Shown piece after piece: positions 23,840 through 34,005 of a stretch of 64,000 nt of DNA (the stretch's first letter is position 1; every line of letters begins with the position of its first letter). The stretch lies in contig JALGPY010000002.1 of the NCBI GenBank assembly GCA_023055425.1, positions 50,987,321 to 51,051,320 on the forward strand. The letters are read 5' to 3'. The translations under genes were made by a program, and so were the position numbers. The DNA is from Linanthus parryae (lineage: Eukaryota; Streptophyta; Magnoliopsida; Ericales; Polemoniaceae). The notes beneath the pieces were generated by a model. That model had not been told where the DNA came from and searched no databases. It saw only the letters and a program-made list of their open reading frames with translations.

Positions 23840-24802
23840 GTGAGTATTCATGCTTAGCCTAGTTGTGCCTTATTCTTTCCTCGCGTGAGTATTCTTGCTT
23901 AGCATTGCGTGTTCTTTTGTGTCAAAATGTGATTTTTATTTCATGTCTCAAAATATACATGTGAGCTTACCTGCTCAATCTTGCTTGCCTAGCTCTTTCA
24001 TGTGGCATACTTATTTACTTCAAAATAATTGGCGTACCTAATTTCGAATGTGCTAAACGAGTTTTACTTGACTTGATTTCGCACTTCCCGGCTCGTTTTT
24101 AAACTAGCAAACTTATTGTTCAAATGACACTAAATCAGAATGCATTAATAACGTAAAGTGAAAGAATCGTAAGTACCAGAACCAGTTGGGTCTTAGACAG
24201 TGCTATACGTCTACGTCGTGTTACTTTACGTTACTTAAGGGAATCAGACCCTCAAAACGGGACTTTCGCGTCCTGCTAGGGCATCAGACCCTCAAAACGG
24301 GACATCCGCGCCCTGCCAGGGCATCAGACTCTTAAAAAATGGACATCTGCGTCCAGCCAGGGCACCAGACCCTTAAAACGGGACATCAGCGTCCTGCAGG
24401 GCACCAGACCCTTAAAAACGGGACATCCGAGTCCTGCTGCAATCATATGTTACTATATTCTCCCAGGATTATTATACCTTAATAATATGACTTGTTTCAT
24501 TCCACGTTTGGGAACTTATCTCGGTAGACGAACCTGCTACTCGTAATAACTTTCACTTTGGAAATAGCAACTTTCGATAACTCTAATAATCGTCACTTCT
24601 ACTCGTACTTATATTTCTGAAATAGTTCAAGTCTTTACTCTGACGTTTATACTTATACTCTGTTACTGTTTAAACTCTTTTAAATACAAAACCCCGTAAC
24701 CTGTCTCAGCCACTCTGTATTACATGCTAAGTTGTTTATTCACTCAGTTTTTACTGATACTCGGAAAAACTGCGTCCTTGTATTTCTTTTAATTCCCCGT
24801 AG
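23840..24802 (+). other. Predicted intron inside solo LTR D
   Basis: Donor CACG/GTGAGTATTC, branch-like TTTTTACTGATAC, pyrimidine-rich TTTCTTTTAATTCCCC and acceptor GTAG/GTTTATG, 963 nt. Same position relative to the LTR end (266 nt) as in A, B, G1 and G2, although most of the surrounding sequence has diverged. Confidence 0.5.
24240..24440 (+). repeat. Five tandem ~40-bp repeats inside the D LTR intron
   Basis: The unit is close to CATCAGACCCTCAAAACGGG plus ACATCCGCGTCCTGCCAGGG, repeated five times with point changes and small length differences. Not a CRISPR: no unique spacers between units. Confidence 0.85.
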
Positions 24803-25073
24803 GTTTATGATTGGTTGCTTGGGGTAACGCGCTGGGATCACGACTCGTTCTCTCATGCAGACAGTAGAGCTTAGTAATTAACCGGAGAGTCTGCTTTTTG
24901 TTGTAATCTACACTTTGTTAAACGCTGTTGGCTTTTGTAATATAATCAGTAGTTGGATGTTTCTTTTCACTTGCTTATCGTTACTACTCCTTGTACGAAA
25001 GGGTAAAATACCCCGTACGGAGGGCACTATCCCGGTCTCCAGCTCTTCTGGAAATCGGGGGTGTTACATCATT

Positions 25074-25800
25074 GAATCCGCAAAAAACAAAACATGAAAC
25101 CCAGATGAAAATCGTACCATCTCCTTGAGGTCTTCACCTTGCAAGTCCTAAAGGATATCCATAAACGTATCCACAAGCAAGGCTGTGAACACACCGGTGG
25201 ATTCCACGATGGCCTCTGGTTTTAGATCAAATTCACCACCTACTTTTAACAATTTAGTAAAAATTGTGCGATTTAATTTGTTGCCCAAGATGGTAACCGC
25301 CTAAACAGAGAAGATGAAGCATACCTAATGAACCAATCGATGTAAACAGAGAAGATGAAGTCGTAACAGTGAAGGGCAGCCACAACTTGGAGAATCCTCG
25401 TTATAACGGGGATCTCTCTAGGAGGACTTTATTAAAAAATAGCTATTCTTAGAATTAATAAGACACTTTTATAATTATAACTTTTAGGGAGACACTTTCA
25501 TAATAAAAGATCTTAGGAGCCACTTTTATATTCTTCACTCTTTTGAGACAATAAAGATAAATCGTACTTTACACTCCTATGAATTATTAGTATACTTGAA
25601 ATTCTAATAGAGCAGCCTATAATGAAGATATGTCATCTATTTCCATAGAATATAATTGGTTTGCTGTGCTGTGCCAGTCAAACAACTTGTAAACCTGAAT
25701 AGAATCGGGCTACTTCAGAAATATGGCACACCAAAGCCAAAACAATGGCCTTCACCTAACAACTATAACATATTATTTGCAAAGTGAGGACTGAAATATG
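25074..25800. other. Unassigned spacer, no gene seen
   Basis: About 730 bp between D and copia fragment C3. The left part is mixed, the right part AT-rich; it ends in a C-run at about 25812-25824. I recognise no coding, RNA or TE signature. Confidence 0.55.
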
Positions 25801-25801
25801 T

Positions 25802-26382
25802 CTAATTCACAACACCCCCCCCCCCTTCAAGATGGAGTGCCCTGAGGCATAACGCCCGTATTGGATAACAAAGCTGAGTTGCATCAAATTTAGTTATCCT
25901 GTGATGAAGTGTAGCCGCATAACACAAACACCCGAACACCCTCAAATGACTGTAAGTGGATGAAACCTTATGCAACACTTCATATGGTGTTCTCTCATCA
26001 AGAATAGGTGCTGGTAACCTATTGATTAGATAATCTACTGCCAACACACAGCCGCCCCAAAAATTCAATTTAGCAGGTGTTGTTGCTCAACACATGAAAT
26101 TCAATTTAGCAGGTGATGTTGCTCAACACATGAAATTGGTGCACAATGTCCTCAGCACCAAAGATTCCTTAAAATCCAATTCTGGTGCCTGATTTTTCTA
26201 ACTTGTTTAATCTTGCAAGAATATTGAGTCTGAACCAGATTATAGAAAGTGGGAAACACCACTGCAACTTCTGATTTAGCTCTCCTCAAGTTAAACCAAG
26301 TTGTTCGGCTATGATCCTCCACTATAGTCGACAAACATGAATTTCCAGAATAAGTAGGCACATTAGTGTCTTCATGCTTAAT
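25802..26382 (-). pseudogene. C3 copia integrase fragment
   Basis: The minus strand encodes integrase core remnants: STIVEDHSRTTWFNL and VFPTFYNLVQTQYSCKIKQV (26152-26361), then NFWGGCVLAVDYLINRLP and TPYEVLHKVSSTYSHLRVFG (25802-26068), the well-known copia C-terminal core. The segment between, with the second Asp and the Glu region, is deleted and replaced by a ~36-bp direct duplication at 26060-26133. Stops and shifts occur throughout. The rest of C3 lies to the right of element E. Confidence 0.85.
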
Positions 26383-29321
26383 TGATAACTCTGTATAGAG
26401 TTATATTTCTTCGACGTGTTTATATCATTTTGCGTGCATTCCGGGTAAATATTATGAGTTTTGCACTTTGAATGCGTGGATTTTGTGTACTTGAGCTAGA
26501 TATGCTTATTTGATTAGTCCGGGCGTCTTCAAGTTGATTTGAACTATAATTGTCATATTTTATGCCGGTATTTGTTAGGGTTGTGATTCTCAGGTACCGG
26601 AAGCTCATGAGCGTGGAACGGGAACGGAAGACGAACTTCGGAAACGGAAAAAGCTCAAGAAAATAGAAAGAGAAGAAGATGACAGCAATAAATTGTTGCT
26701 GTGATGATCCAAACCAAAATACCAATTCTCTACCTTAACATCCTGCCATAGCCACCTAAACCACCCATTTCCAATACCCATCATCAACTACCTTCAACCA
26801 AAATAACTAACTTACCACAAGAACTACTGCTACTGCTACTACTACTCCAAACCATTTCACTAATTAACTCTAAACATCAACACCACCAGTACCTACCTAA
26901 CACCACCAATCTACACACAAACACACTGCCATGTCATTCCCCAAACCAAATCAACCATCAACATACAATTCCAAATTCCCTCCATGAAAACCAGTTCAAA
27001 ACTATACCCAGTAATCACCAAATCACCAACAACCAGTACCTCAGGCTGTTATCATCATCAATCACCATAACTAACTTAACTAACTCCACTTCAATGCCTT
27101 CAACCCATTTAACAAATCCAAATTACATCCTACAACCTGCTGCAACAACCATGTCAACACTCATATACCTCCTAATTAGCCTGCTCTTAGTACACAACCC
27201 AGCCACCCACAACCAATACCAACCTTCACCACCATAAACAATCAAAATAAACCACCATCAGACCACCTGCACCTGCAACTCCAACACCACAGCCACCTAA
27301 CCCAATCCATAACCCGCCATTATCACCTTTAAAACCAGACCCAACAACCTGATAGTCCACCTAAATCCTTTCACCTAACCTCAACCTGAAACTACTCCCT
27401 ACATCACCAATCTGCCAACCTTCATCCCACAACCTTATCACCACCATAACCTGCAAATAAACCCAGGCCATAACTACTTCCAAATCTACCTAAGCCAAAC
27501 AACCACAAATCAACCACCTAATACACCCCCATGAACACCAGACCCAATATGACCACCATTACAAACTGAAACCCATCCGATACGCACCTGTTACAAACCC
27601 AGCATATACCCCTGTTAAACCAACTCCAGAACTTCCCAACAACTCACCTCCGTCCAATCCGCCATTGTCACTGCCACCACCAACCATAACACAGCACCCT
27701 AATCTACTTCATAACCACCAGACCTCAACAAAACTCCAAATCAATTCAACTCAGTACCTCCATCCATCACCCAATTCCAATCAAAACCTACCCACCTGCA
27801 ACCTTCTCCAACCTGATCCAAATCACCACCGCAACAAAACCTAGCCACGGCCTTCTCTACAAACCACGATCAAAAGCCAGAATCACCGCAAGAGCACCAA
27901 AGGCAGCGGCAATCATAGAAGAGAAGCCCAAAGGCAGCGCCAATATCAGCAGCAACATCGCTGAAACAGAGGAAAGAGAGAAGAGGCTCGATCTCAGAAT
28001 CAAAGCAGCGAAGAAGAATCACAGCGGCAAGAAGAGAAGAAGCAGAGCACAACCCGAAGCAAAACCCAGCAGAGGCAGCGAGCAAATCAAGAAGAAGAAG
28101 AGAAGGCTCAGATCGCAAGACCAGCCCTCAGGTCGTGCGATCAGAGGAAGAAAGAGAAGAGAGAAAACTCTCTGCTTTTCACGATCAGAGAGACAGATCG
28201 CGCGATCAAGTGAAGGCCAAACGAGAAACAAAAACAAAGCTGCGGGTTATTTTGGTTCCTAGGGCTTTGGAGAAGTCCAACATTATTGGAGGGGTCAATT
28301 TGCAAATAAAGAGAAGTTTTACTCCAAGTCTAAGAACGGGACTGATTCACAGGAAGGGAGGGGGCTGTTGAGGAGGATTAATATTCATTCAGTACGGTAG
28401 AAAAACGGAGGAGGACGAAGGAGAAAACACAGAGAGCTCCGGATCGCCGGTTTATTCTTCTTTTTCTCTTCTCTTTTCATTATCTCTATGGAGAAACTTG
28501 TATTGTTTGTCTACTCTATGAGTAGCTAAACCTCACGTGCTAGATAGTTTATGGAGAACTAGGGTTTTGTTTAGATTTTTTGGATTGTGAATTGATTCAT
28601 GTCTTGAGCTTAATTCTTCTTATTGTTCTAGTTAATTCAACAAGTTCTTGTTTTTAATTCTTAGTTTGTTTGGTTTGATCACCCAATACATGCTAGTTAT
28701 CTAGGTTTGTTGCACGACAGTGAACATAATCCGGATTCGTGAAGAACGTTGTTGAAATTCTAGTAGTTTCTTGAGACCGACAGGAGATAGAGACTTGAAT
28801 GACCGTGTGTGGGTTGTTTCGGTTAGTCGTAGTTAGGTTTTAGTGAAATCGGTGGGCCGACAGGACCCGGTGAGCGAACCTGGCTAGCTGACTAGAACGT
28901 AACGGTAGACAGAGGTGGACCGACAGGACCCGAAGTAGACTGAAACGTAGATTTGCGTGAGATCGACAGAAGATCGTAATGAGTGTGACCTGGTATAACT
29001 GGACGTAGGTAGAGTGTTTCAAATCATAGTCCGGAATTGTCTAAATACCCTAGGGACCCTAAAACTATCTAGTGTTCTCCATATTCGTATTATTCAGAAA
29101 ATTACAAAAATATTAGTTTAGTTCGTTTATTTAATTTCAGTCACTTGTTTGAGGGTGACTATCTCTTAAATCACACTTTTCCTCCGGTTACTTGACTTTA
29201 AATTAATTGTTTAACTAAATAATCTCAAGACTGTCCCTGTGGGTTCGACAACCTGAGTTTTAATACTCTCATTTTATTACTTCGACCGTGCACTTGCGTA
29301 CACACGTAAGAAATCGTGTCA
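26383..29321 (+). repeat. E 5' LTR (2939 bp)
   Basis: TGATAACTCTGTATAGAG...AAATCGTGTCA. It contains a ~1-kb CCA-rich tract (26790-27840) and a purine-rich block near 27890-28230. The small frames inside recur in the 3' LTR and have no recognisable domains, so they are not called as genes. Confidence 0.93.
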
Positions 29322-29324
29322 AGT

Positions 29325-29345
29325 TTTTGGCGCCGTTGCCGGGGA
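29325..29345 (+). other. E primer-binding site (tRNA-Asp)
   Basis: TGGCGCCGTTGCCGGGGAC starts a few bases after the LTR end. This is the primer site complementary to the 3' end of plant tRNA-Asp and is characteristic of Athila/Tat gypsy elements. Confidence 0.9.
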
Positions 29346-29470
29346 CAGCGGTAGTTTATTTAGTTAGAAATTAGTTTAGAGTTTTTGTTTTATTTTTCTT
29401 TTTTTTTTTCTTTTTTTTGTTACTATCTGTTTACCTCACGGGTGTGCTAGTGTTGTTTTCTCAGGTAGCT

Positions 29471-31594
29471 ATGGCGGAAGGCCAAGGGCTGATTAGCCTC
29501 ACAACGGAGCAGCTGCAAGCTATGGTAGCTTCAGCCGTAGAGAAAGCATTGGCGGCAACATCGAGACCGCACCCGACCTTAATGCCATATAACCGTTCTG
29601 GGAAAGCAATAATCCAGGCATTTGAGGCGGATCTTAGAGGAAGGGAGCCAGCAATTTTGGTTCCACCAATTCAGGCAGAAAGCTTCTGTCTAAAGCTGAG
29701 CACAATTCACTTCACTCAGGAACAGTGCACATTTGCCGGTACATATGAGGAAGACCCACATGATTTCATTGGGAGATTTCAGAGCCATTGTGGGCTAATC
29801 CGATATAGTGGGGTCACATCTGAAGCGCTCAAACTGATGCTCTTTCCCCATTGCCTCAAGGGAGCTGCTATGGATTGGCTGGATTCATTGCCATCCAACT
29901 CAATCAAGACATGGAAAGACTGTGCCTCCCAGTTCATGAGTAAATTTTTTCCCATCTCACGCATGATTCAGCTGCAGAACGAGATTTGGTCATTCAGGCA
30001 AAAGCAAAATGAATCCATGGTCAAAGCATGGGAGCGTCTCAACTTCTTGCTACGCAAATGCCCCAACCATGGCATTGCAAAAAGCCAGATCATACAGGTC
30101 TTCTATGATGCACTTGGAATGCTTGACAAAGACAAGATTGATAGAGAAGCTGGGGGCAGTTTCTTGTTCAAATGTGATGTTGACGGTGCATATGAGTTGA
30201 TGAGACGTGTGGTTGAGCAAGAGGAGAGCTTGGATTATGAGTGCCAACATCAAGAACCGATGAAGCATAGCTCACTGGCACATGGCATGGTTCAGGTGAA
30301 TGCGGTGGAGGTAGTACATGAAGTAGCTAGTCCAGAGATGCATCAGCAGCAGCCAGTACCACCTTCAGATTCGTCCGAGATGACAGGGATAATAGAGGTA
30401 ATGGCTCAGCACATGACGGACATGTCCACACATGTCAGCTCTTTGGCAATTGCACTTCAGGTGGCTCAAGCAGAAATAAAAGATCTGAAAGAGAAAATGG
30501 AACAAAGAGCACCAAGCAACATTGTTCATACTTCTGAGGAGCAAGCTCAAGCTATCACAACTCGAAGTGGTATTGCACTTGAGGATCCCCCATATCCGAG
30601 TCATGCCAGAGCTACAGCATCTAAAGCAAAGGAACATGAAGTCTTCGATTCTGAGAAGACACCTGTCATGATCCCCCAATCAAAGGGCATGACTCACCAG
30701 GATGCAGAGAAATCTACAGAGGTACCACTTCCATCTCCTTCTTCTTCTCCAGAAATACCATTTCCATTACGTACTAGGAAGAAGAAGGACGATTCTAAGG
30801 AATACAGGCGCTTTCTAAACGTATTTTCAAAACTTCACATTAATATTCCGTTGATTGAGGCACTTCAAAAGATGCCAAAATATGCAAGGTTTATTAAAGA
30901 TGCAGTCCTTGGTAAGAAAGCGGTGGATGAATTTCAGAGAGTGAACTTAAATGAACAGGTTAGTTCATGTGTTTTGCATGGACTACCTAAGAAAAAGAAG
31001 GATCCAGGTAGTTTTGTCATTGAAGCTACCTTGGGTGATGCCTACACGGGAAGGGCTCTCTGTGATCTGGGAGCGAGCGTGAATTTGATGCCGTTGTCGG
31101 TATTCAAAAAGCTAAGTGTGGGGGAGCCTCCAAGAACTTGTATCACTCTCCAATTTGCAGACAAATCATCCAAGAGAGCATGTGGGATGATACAGGATGT
31201 CCTTGTGAGGGTTGGCAGCCTGATAATTCCTGCCGATTTTGTCATATTGGATATGCCAGCAGGTGATGTGCCTATCATTTTGGGCAGACCGTTCTTGGCG
31301 ACAGGTCGTACTCTCATTGATGTAGAGAATGGGGAGCTGATTATGAGGGTCAATGATGACATGGAGACGTTTCGGGTCTTCAAACCGACGCCCCAATACT
31401 CGTGGGAGTATCAGCCAGGGGTTCCATTTGCTGTACAAGTGAAGCGCCAAATCCCAGAGTTATCGCAAGGGGATCCACCTGATTATTGGGATAGGAACAA
31501 GCCATCAGCGGTGCATGCACATGAAGCAGTGCTTCAAATCCAACACAGGAAAGCTAAGCTGGAAGCGGCACAATGTGCCAGACCACCCTCGTGA
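29471..31594 (+). CDS. Athila-type gag-protease polyprotein of element E
   Basis: An intact 707-codon ORF. The start is placed at ATG 29471 (MAEGQGLISLTTEQLQAMVA); the frame is open 18 codons further upstream, but that part reads as U/A-rich leader and ends in a splice-acceptor-like TTTTCTCAG/GTAGCT just before the ATG. The N-terminal half is a gag/capsid domain (GTYEEDPHDFIGRFQSHC, LKGAAMDWLDSLP, SFRQKQNESMVKAWERL). The C-terminal half is a retropepsin-like protease with active-site DLGAS at residue 532, followed by ADFVILDMP and IILGRPFLATG, the usual flap and second-half signatures. No CCHC knuckle was noticed. The protein would form particles and process itself; replication enzymes must come from an autonomous partner. 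No lesions, in line with the element's youth. Confidence 0.92.
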   Translation: MAEGQGLISLTTEQLQAMVASAVEKALAATSRPHPTLMPYNRSGKAIIQAFEADLRGREPAILVPPIQAESFCLKLSTIHFTQEQCTFAGTYEEDPHDFIGRFQSHCGLIRYSGVTSEALKLMLFPHCLKGAAMDWLDSLPSNSIKTWKDCASQFMSKFFPISRMIQLQNEIWSFRQKQNESMVKAWERLNFLLRKCPNHGIAKSQIIQVFYDALGMLDKDKIDREAGGSFLFKCDVDGAYELMRRVVEQEESLDYECQHQEPMKHSSLAHGMVQVNAVEVVHEVASPEMHQQQPVPPSDSSEMTGIIEVMAQHMTDMSTHVSSLAIALQVAQAEIKDLKEKMEQRAPSNIVHTSEEQAQAITTRSGIALEDPPYPSHARATASKAKEHEVFDSEKTPVMIPQSKGMTHQDAEKSTEVPLPSPSSSPEIPFPLRTRKKKDDSKEYRRFLNVFSKLHINIPLIEALQKMPKYARFIKDAVLGKKAVDEFQRVNLNEQVSSCVLHGLPKKKKDPGSFVIEATLGDAYTGRALCDLGASVNLMPLSVFKKLSVGEPPRTCITLQFADKSSKRACGMIQDVLVRVGSLIIPADFVILDMPAGDVPIILGRPFLATGRTLIDVENGELIMRVNDDMETFRVFKPTPQYSWEYQPGVPFAVQVKRQIPELSQGDPPDYWDRNKPSAVHAHEAVLQIQHRKAKLEAAQCARPPS

Positions 31595-33990
31595 GGTGGC
31601 AGAGGTAACATGGTCGGGCTGTCGACCTTAAATTACAAGCGCTTCTTGGGAGGCAACCCAATGTAGAGTAGGATATTATCTGTTTTCTTTTTATTTTAGT
31701 CTCCATAACTGGTTTTGAGAGGTGAGAGAGAGGGACTGATGAGTTGTCTAATTTTGCAGGTAATGTTAGCGAAGAATCTACCCCAGTGTGCCATGGCACA
31801 TTTGACTCACATGAGGACTCTTGAGGGAGTTGGGGATTTTTCGTGCATTTTTGCAAGATGGAGCAGTCTACCCCGGTGTGCGAGGCATACACGACCTTAG
31901 GGGAGTTACATTGTAGCATGGTGTAGCTTGGGGATTGCACATGTCATCTTCATCAGCGGGAAACTATCAACGGTCCAGAAGACCCCTTCTTGTTGCAGTT
32001 TCATAGTACGGTGTCCATGGTGTTCCGGGCACCCCAGGTACCTTTAACTCTCTCTCTTGTTTCTACGTTTTGAGCCATAATAGTGTAGATCCACCGCCAA
32101 CACATTTAAGCGATGAGTCCTCTTATTATATCTCTAAATTCGTTGAGGACAACGAAACGCTTAAGTGTGGGGGGTTTGTGTATATTTTGCTAGCCATGTC
32201 AGTTATGCATCGCCAGTTACATGCAGTTGTGTCGTATTGTGGAGTACATGTGGTTAGTGTAGAGTGTTTGATATAGTGTCGTATTGTGTTAGGATTGTTA
32301 GTATGCATTTTTTTAGCACTTTTACTTTATTGAGTCCCCTACCAAATCGTGTGATTAGTCGAGTTGGCCATTGCATATAGAGTTAGGAAATATTGAAAAA
32401 AAAATAAAAAAATCATAAAAATTTTAAATTTTTGAGAAAGGGCAATCGAAGAGAGTGAATGTGGAGAGGGCTTAATGATAGAATTCCTTAGGAATATGAA
32501 AATCTGAGGTGAGGTAGACGCGAGAATCTGGAGTAGGAAGACTTATAGGGATAATGCACATTAGAAATGTGAGTAGCTGCCTCTCAGACTAGTTATCCTA
32601 CTAGCGCTACACCACCGTCACTTAGGTAGTCGTCAACCCTCCTCGTAGTGGCAACGGAACAGCTGTGCGAGTGATGTTTATGGGGGCCTCACGTCCCGTC
32701 TCCATCTCCTAGGTCCACTAGTTACCCCTATTGATCCGTTTACCCCTTTTATTCACAGCCTCTAGCCTAGGAAGCCTTTCATTGTGACTGTCATCACTTG
32801 TTAGAATGGTCCGTTCCTATGCGTCATGATAGAGGGAGTTGAGTTAGGGAGGTTTGATGAGGGTGAGCTGATTTGATACATCTTATGTGGATTCTCTTAC
32901 ATGTTGTCTTTTGAGGGGATGTGAGGGTGAGTTAGAGACGGTAGCACACTTCGGTGTGGCGGTGAATCGTGTCCTTACACCACGATCACAGGTGGAGTAC
33001 CGTAGTGCGTGATATTTCTTCCGCACGTCATGGGGTGGGGGTTGGTTGATCTTATAGGAGGCCGTGCTTATGCTTTATTTATATTCTCTATATCTTAGGT
33101 GATGAGGAGGATCGGTTGGAAAAGCACGTTTACACATTGACTACTGGATTCGTGATTTGCTTTGCATCAAGTGTGGGGGTGTCGACATCTATGTTATTAC
33201 ATCACTAATTTGACACATTCCACCCCCATGTTATCTAATTTTGACATTTGATCTCCTCGGATATTACTATCGTATTGTCGGCTCCATGTGCTTAATGTTA
33301 TTGTGTGGAAATGAAAAAAAAAAAAAAAGAAAAAAAAATTAAAATAGAAAGTGAAAGTGAAAGGGAATAAAGGAGCAAGCTTGAAATTGAAGACCGGGGA
33401 GATTGGCTATTGTTCGAGATCACTTCTTCACATTTGTGGTCGCGAGAACGGCGTTGCACCAAGATTCGGTGTGGTTCCTTGGATTTTGGTGAGGGAGTGT
33501 GAGAATCGGGTTTTGTGAGTTAGATCATGACGTCTAGGACTACGCTTCTAAATATCCTATCCTACCCGTCCTAAACCGTCAACAATTTAACCCGTGGATA
33601 AATAGCTCGGATGGTAAGTGCTAGGGATACGTTTGATGAGTGTGCGGAAGCAACAAATTTTGTGTTCGTGCCCGTTCTGTCTAACGAAACTGGCCGCAAG
33701 TTCTACCGATCACCAAAGTTATAGAACTTCCGAGGGAATATGAGAGCCTTATGACTTGCCGGTTTACTTTTTGAGATTGCCCAATCTCTAACTAAAGAAA
33801 GAAAATTTGTGTTATTTCAGTATTTGCATTGTTTAATAATCGAGTTGCATTGTATAAAGCATGTAAGTTGCATAGTCGTGTGTGTGCGTTGTTTGTGTCA
33901 CATGGCTAGTAAAATGTATGCAATTCGGTGGATTGAAAATCATAGCGTGAGGGAATTTGAATGAGATTTTGCTCGGGACGCGCAAAAAGG
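31595..33990 (+). other. E 3' non-coding region, no pol or env
   Basis: Begins shortly after the gag stop with AAGCGCTTCTTGGGAGGCAA, a sequence that in complete Athila elements follows the end of pol; the jump from protease to this point suggests a clean loss of RT, RNase H and integrase. A-rich runs sit near 32395 and 33313. PPT-like AAGTGTGGGG occurs near 32163 and AAGTGTGGGGG near 33172, in addition to the true PPT. The short frames here are not conserved or domain-like. Confidence 0.75.
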
Positions 33991-34005
33991 TAGTGTGGGG
34001 GAATT
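33991..34005 (+). other. E polypurine tract
   Basis: TAGTGTGGGGGAATT directly precedes the TGATAACTC start of the 3' LTR, as expected for the plus-strand primer. Confidence 0.85.

Larger units (their letters stand above)
15024..25068 (+). mobile_element. Solo LTR D (~3.2 kb), split by C2 and M2
   Basis: Starts TGTAATAACCC and ends GGGGGTGTTACA. The flanks GCATT (15019-15023) and TCATT (25069-25073) are a 5-bp duplication with one mismatch. Subtracting C2 (15921-21140 plus its duplication) and M2 (21637-23227 plus its duplication) leaves about 3220 bp, a normal size for long chromovirus LTRs. It contains the shared LTR intron layout (donor at 23840, TTTTTACTGATAC, acceptor at 24802), which links it to A, B, G1 and G2. 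No PBS or coding region. The 183-residue proline-rich frame at 15366-15917 lies in its CT-rich 5' part and is not supported as a gene. Confidence 0.75.

Noticed and set aside
24240..24440. CRISPR-like array
   Set aside because: Units abut with no unique spacers, and the context is a plant LTR.
25812..25824. Run of C as a biological signal
   Set aside because: A simple homopolymer at the edge of a decayed copia fragment; length may also be a sequencing artefact.
31715..32308. Small ORFs behind gag in E as a remnant env or pol
   Set aside because: No RT, RNase H, integrase or envelope motif in any frame; sequence fits Athila 3' non-coding DNA.
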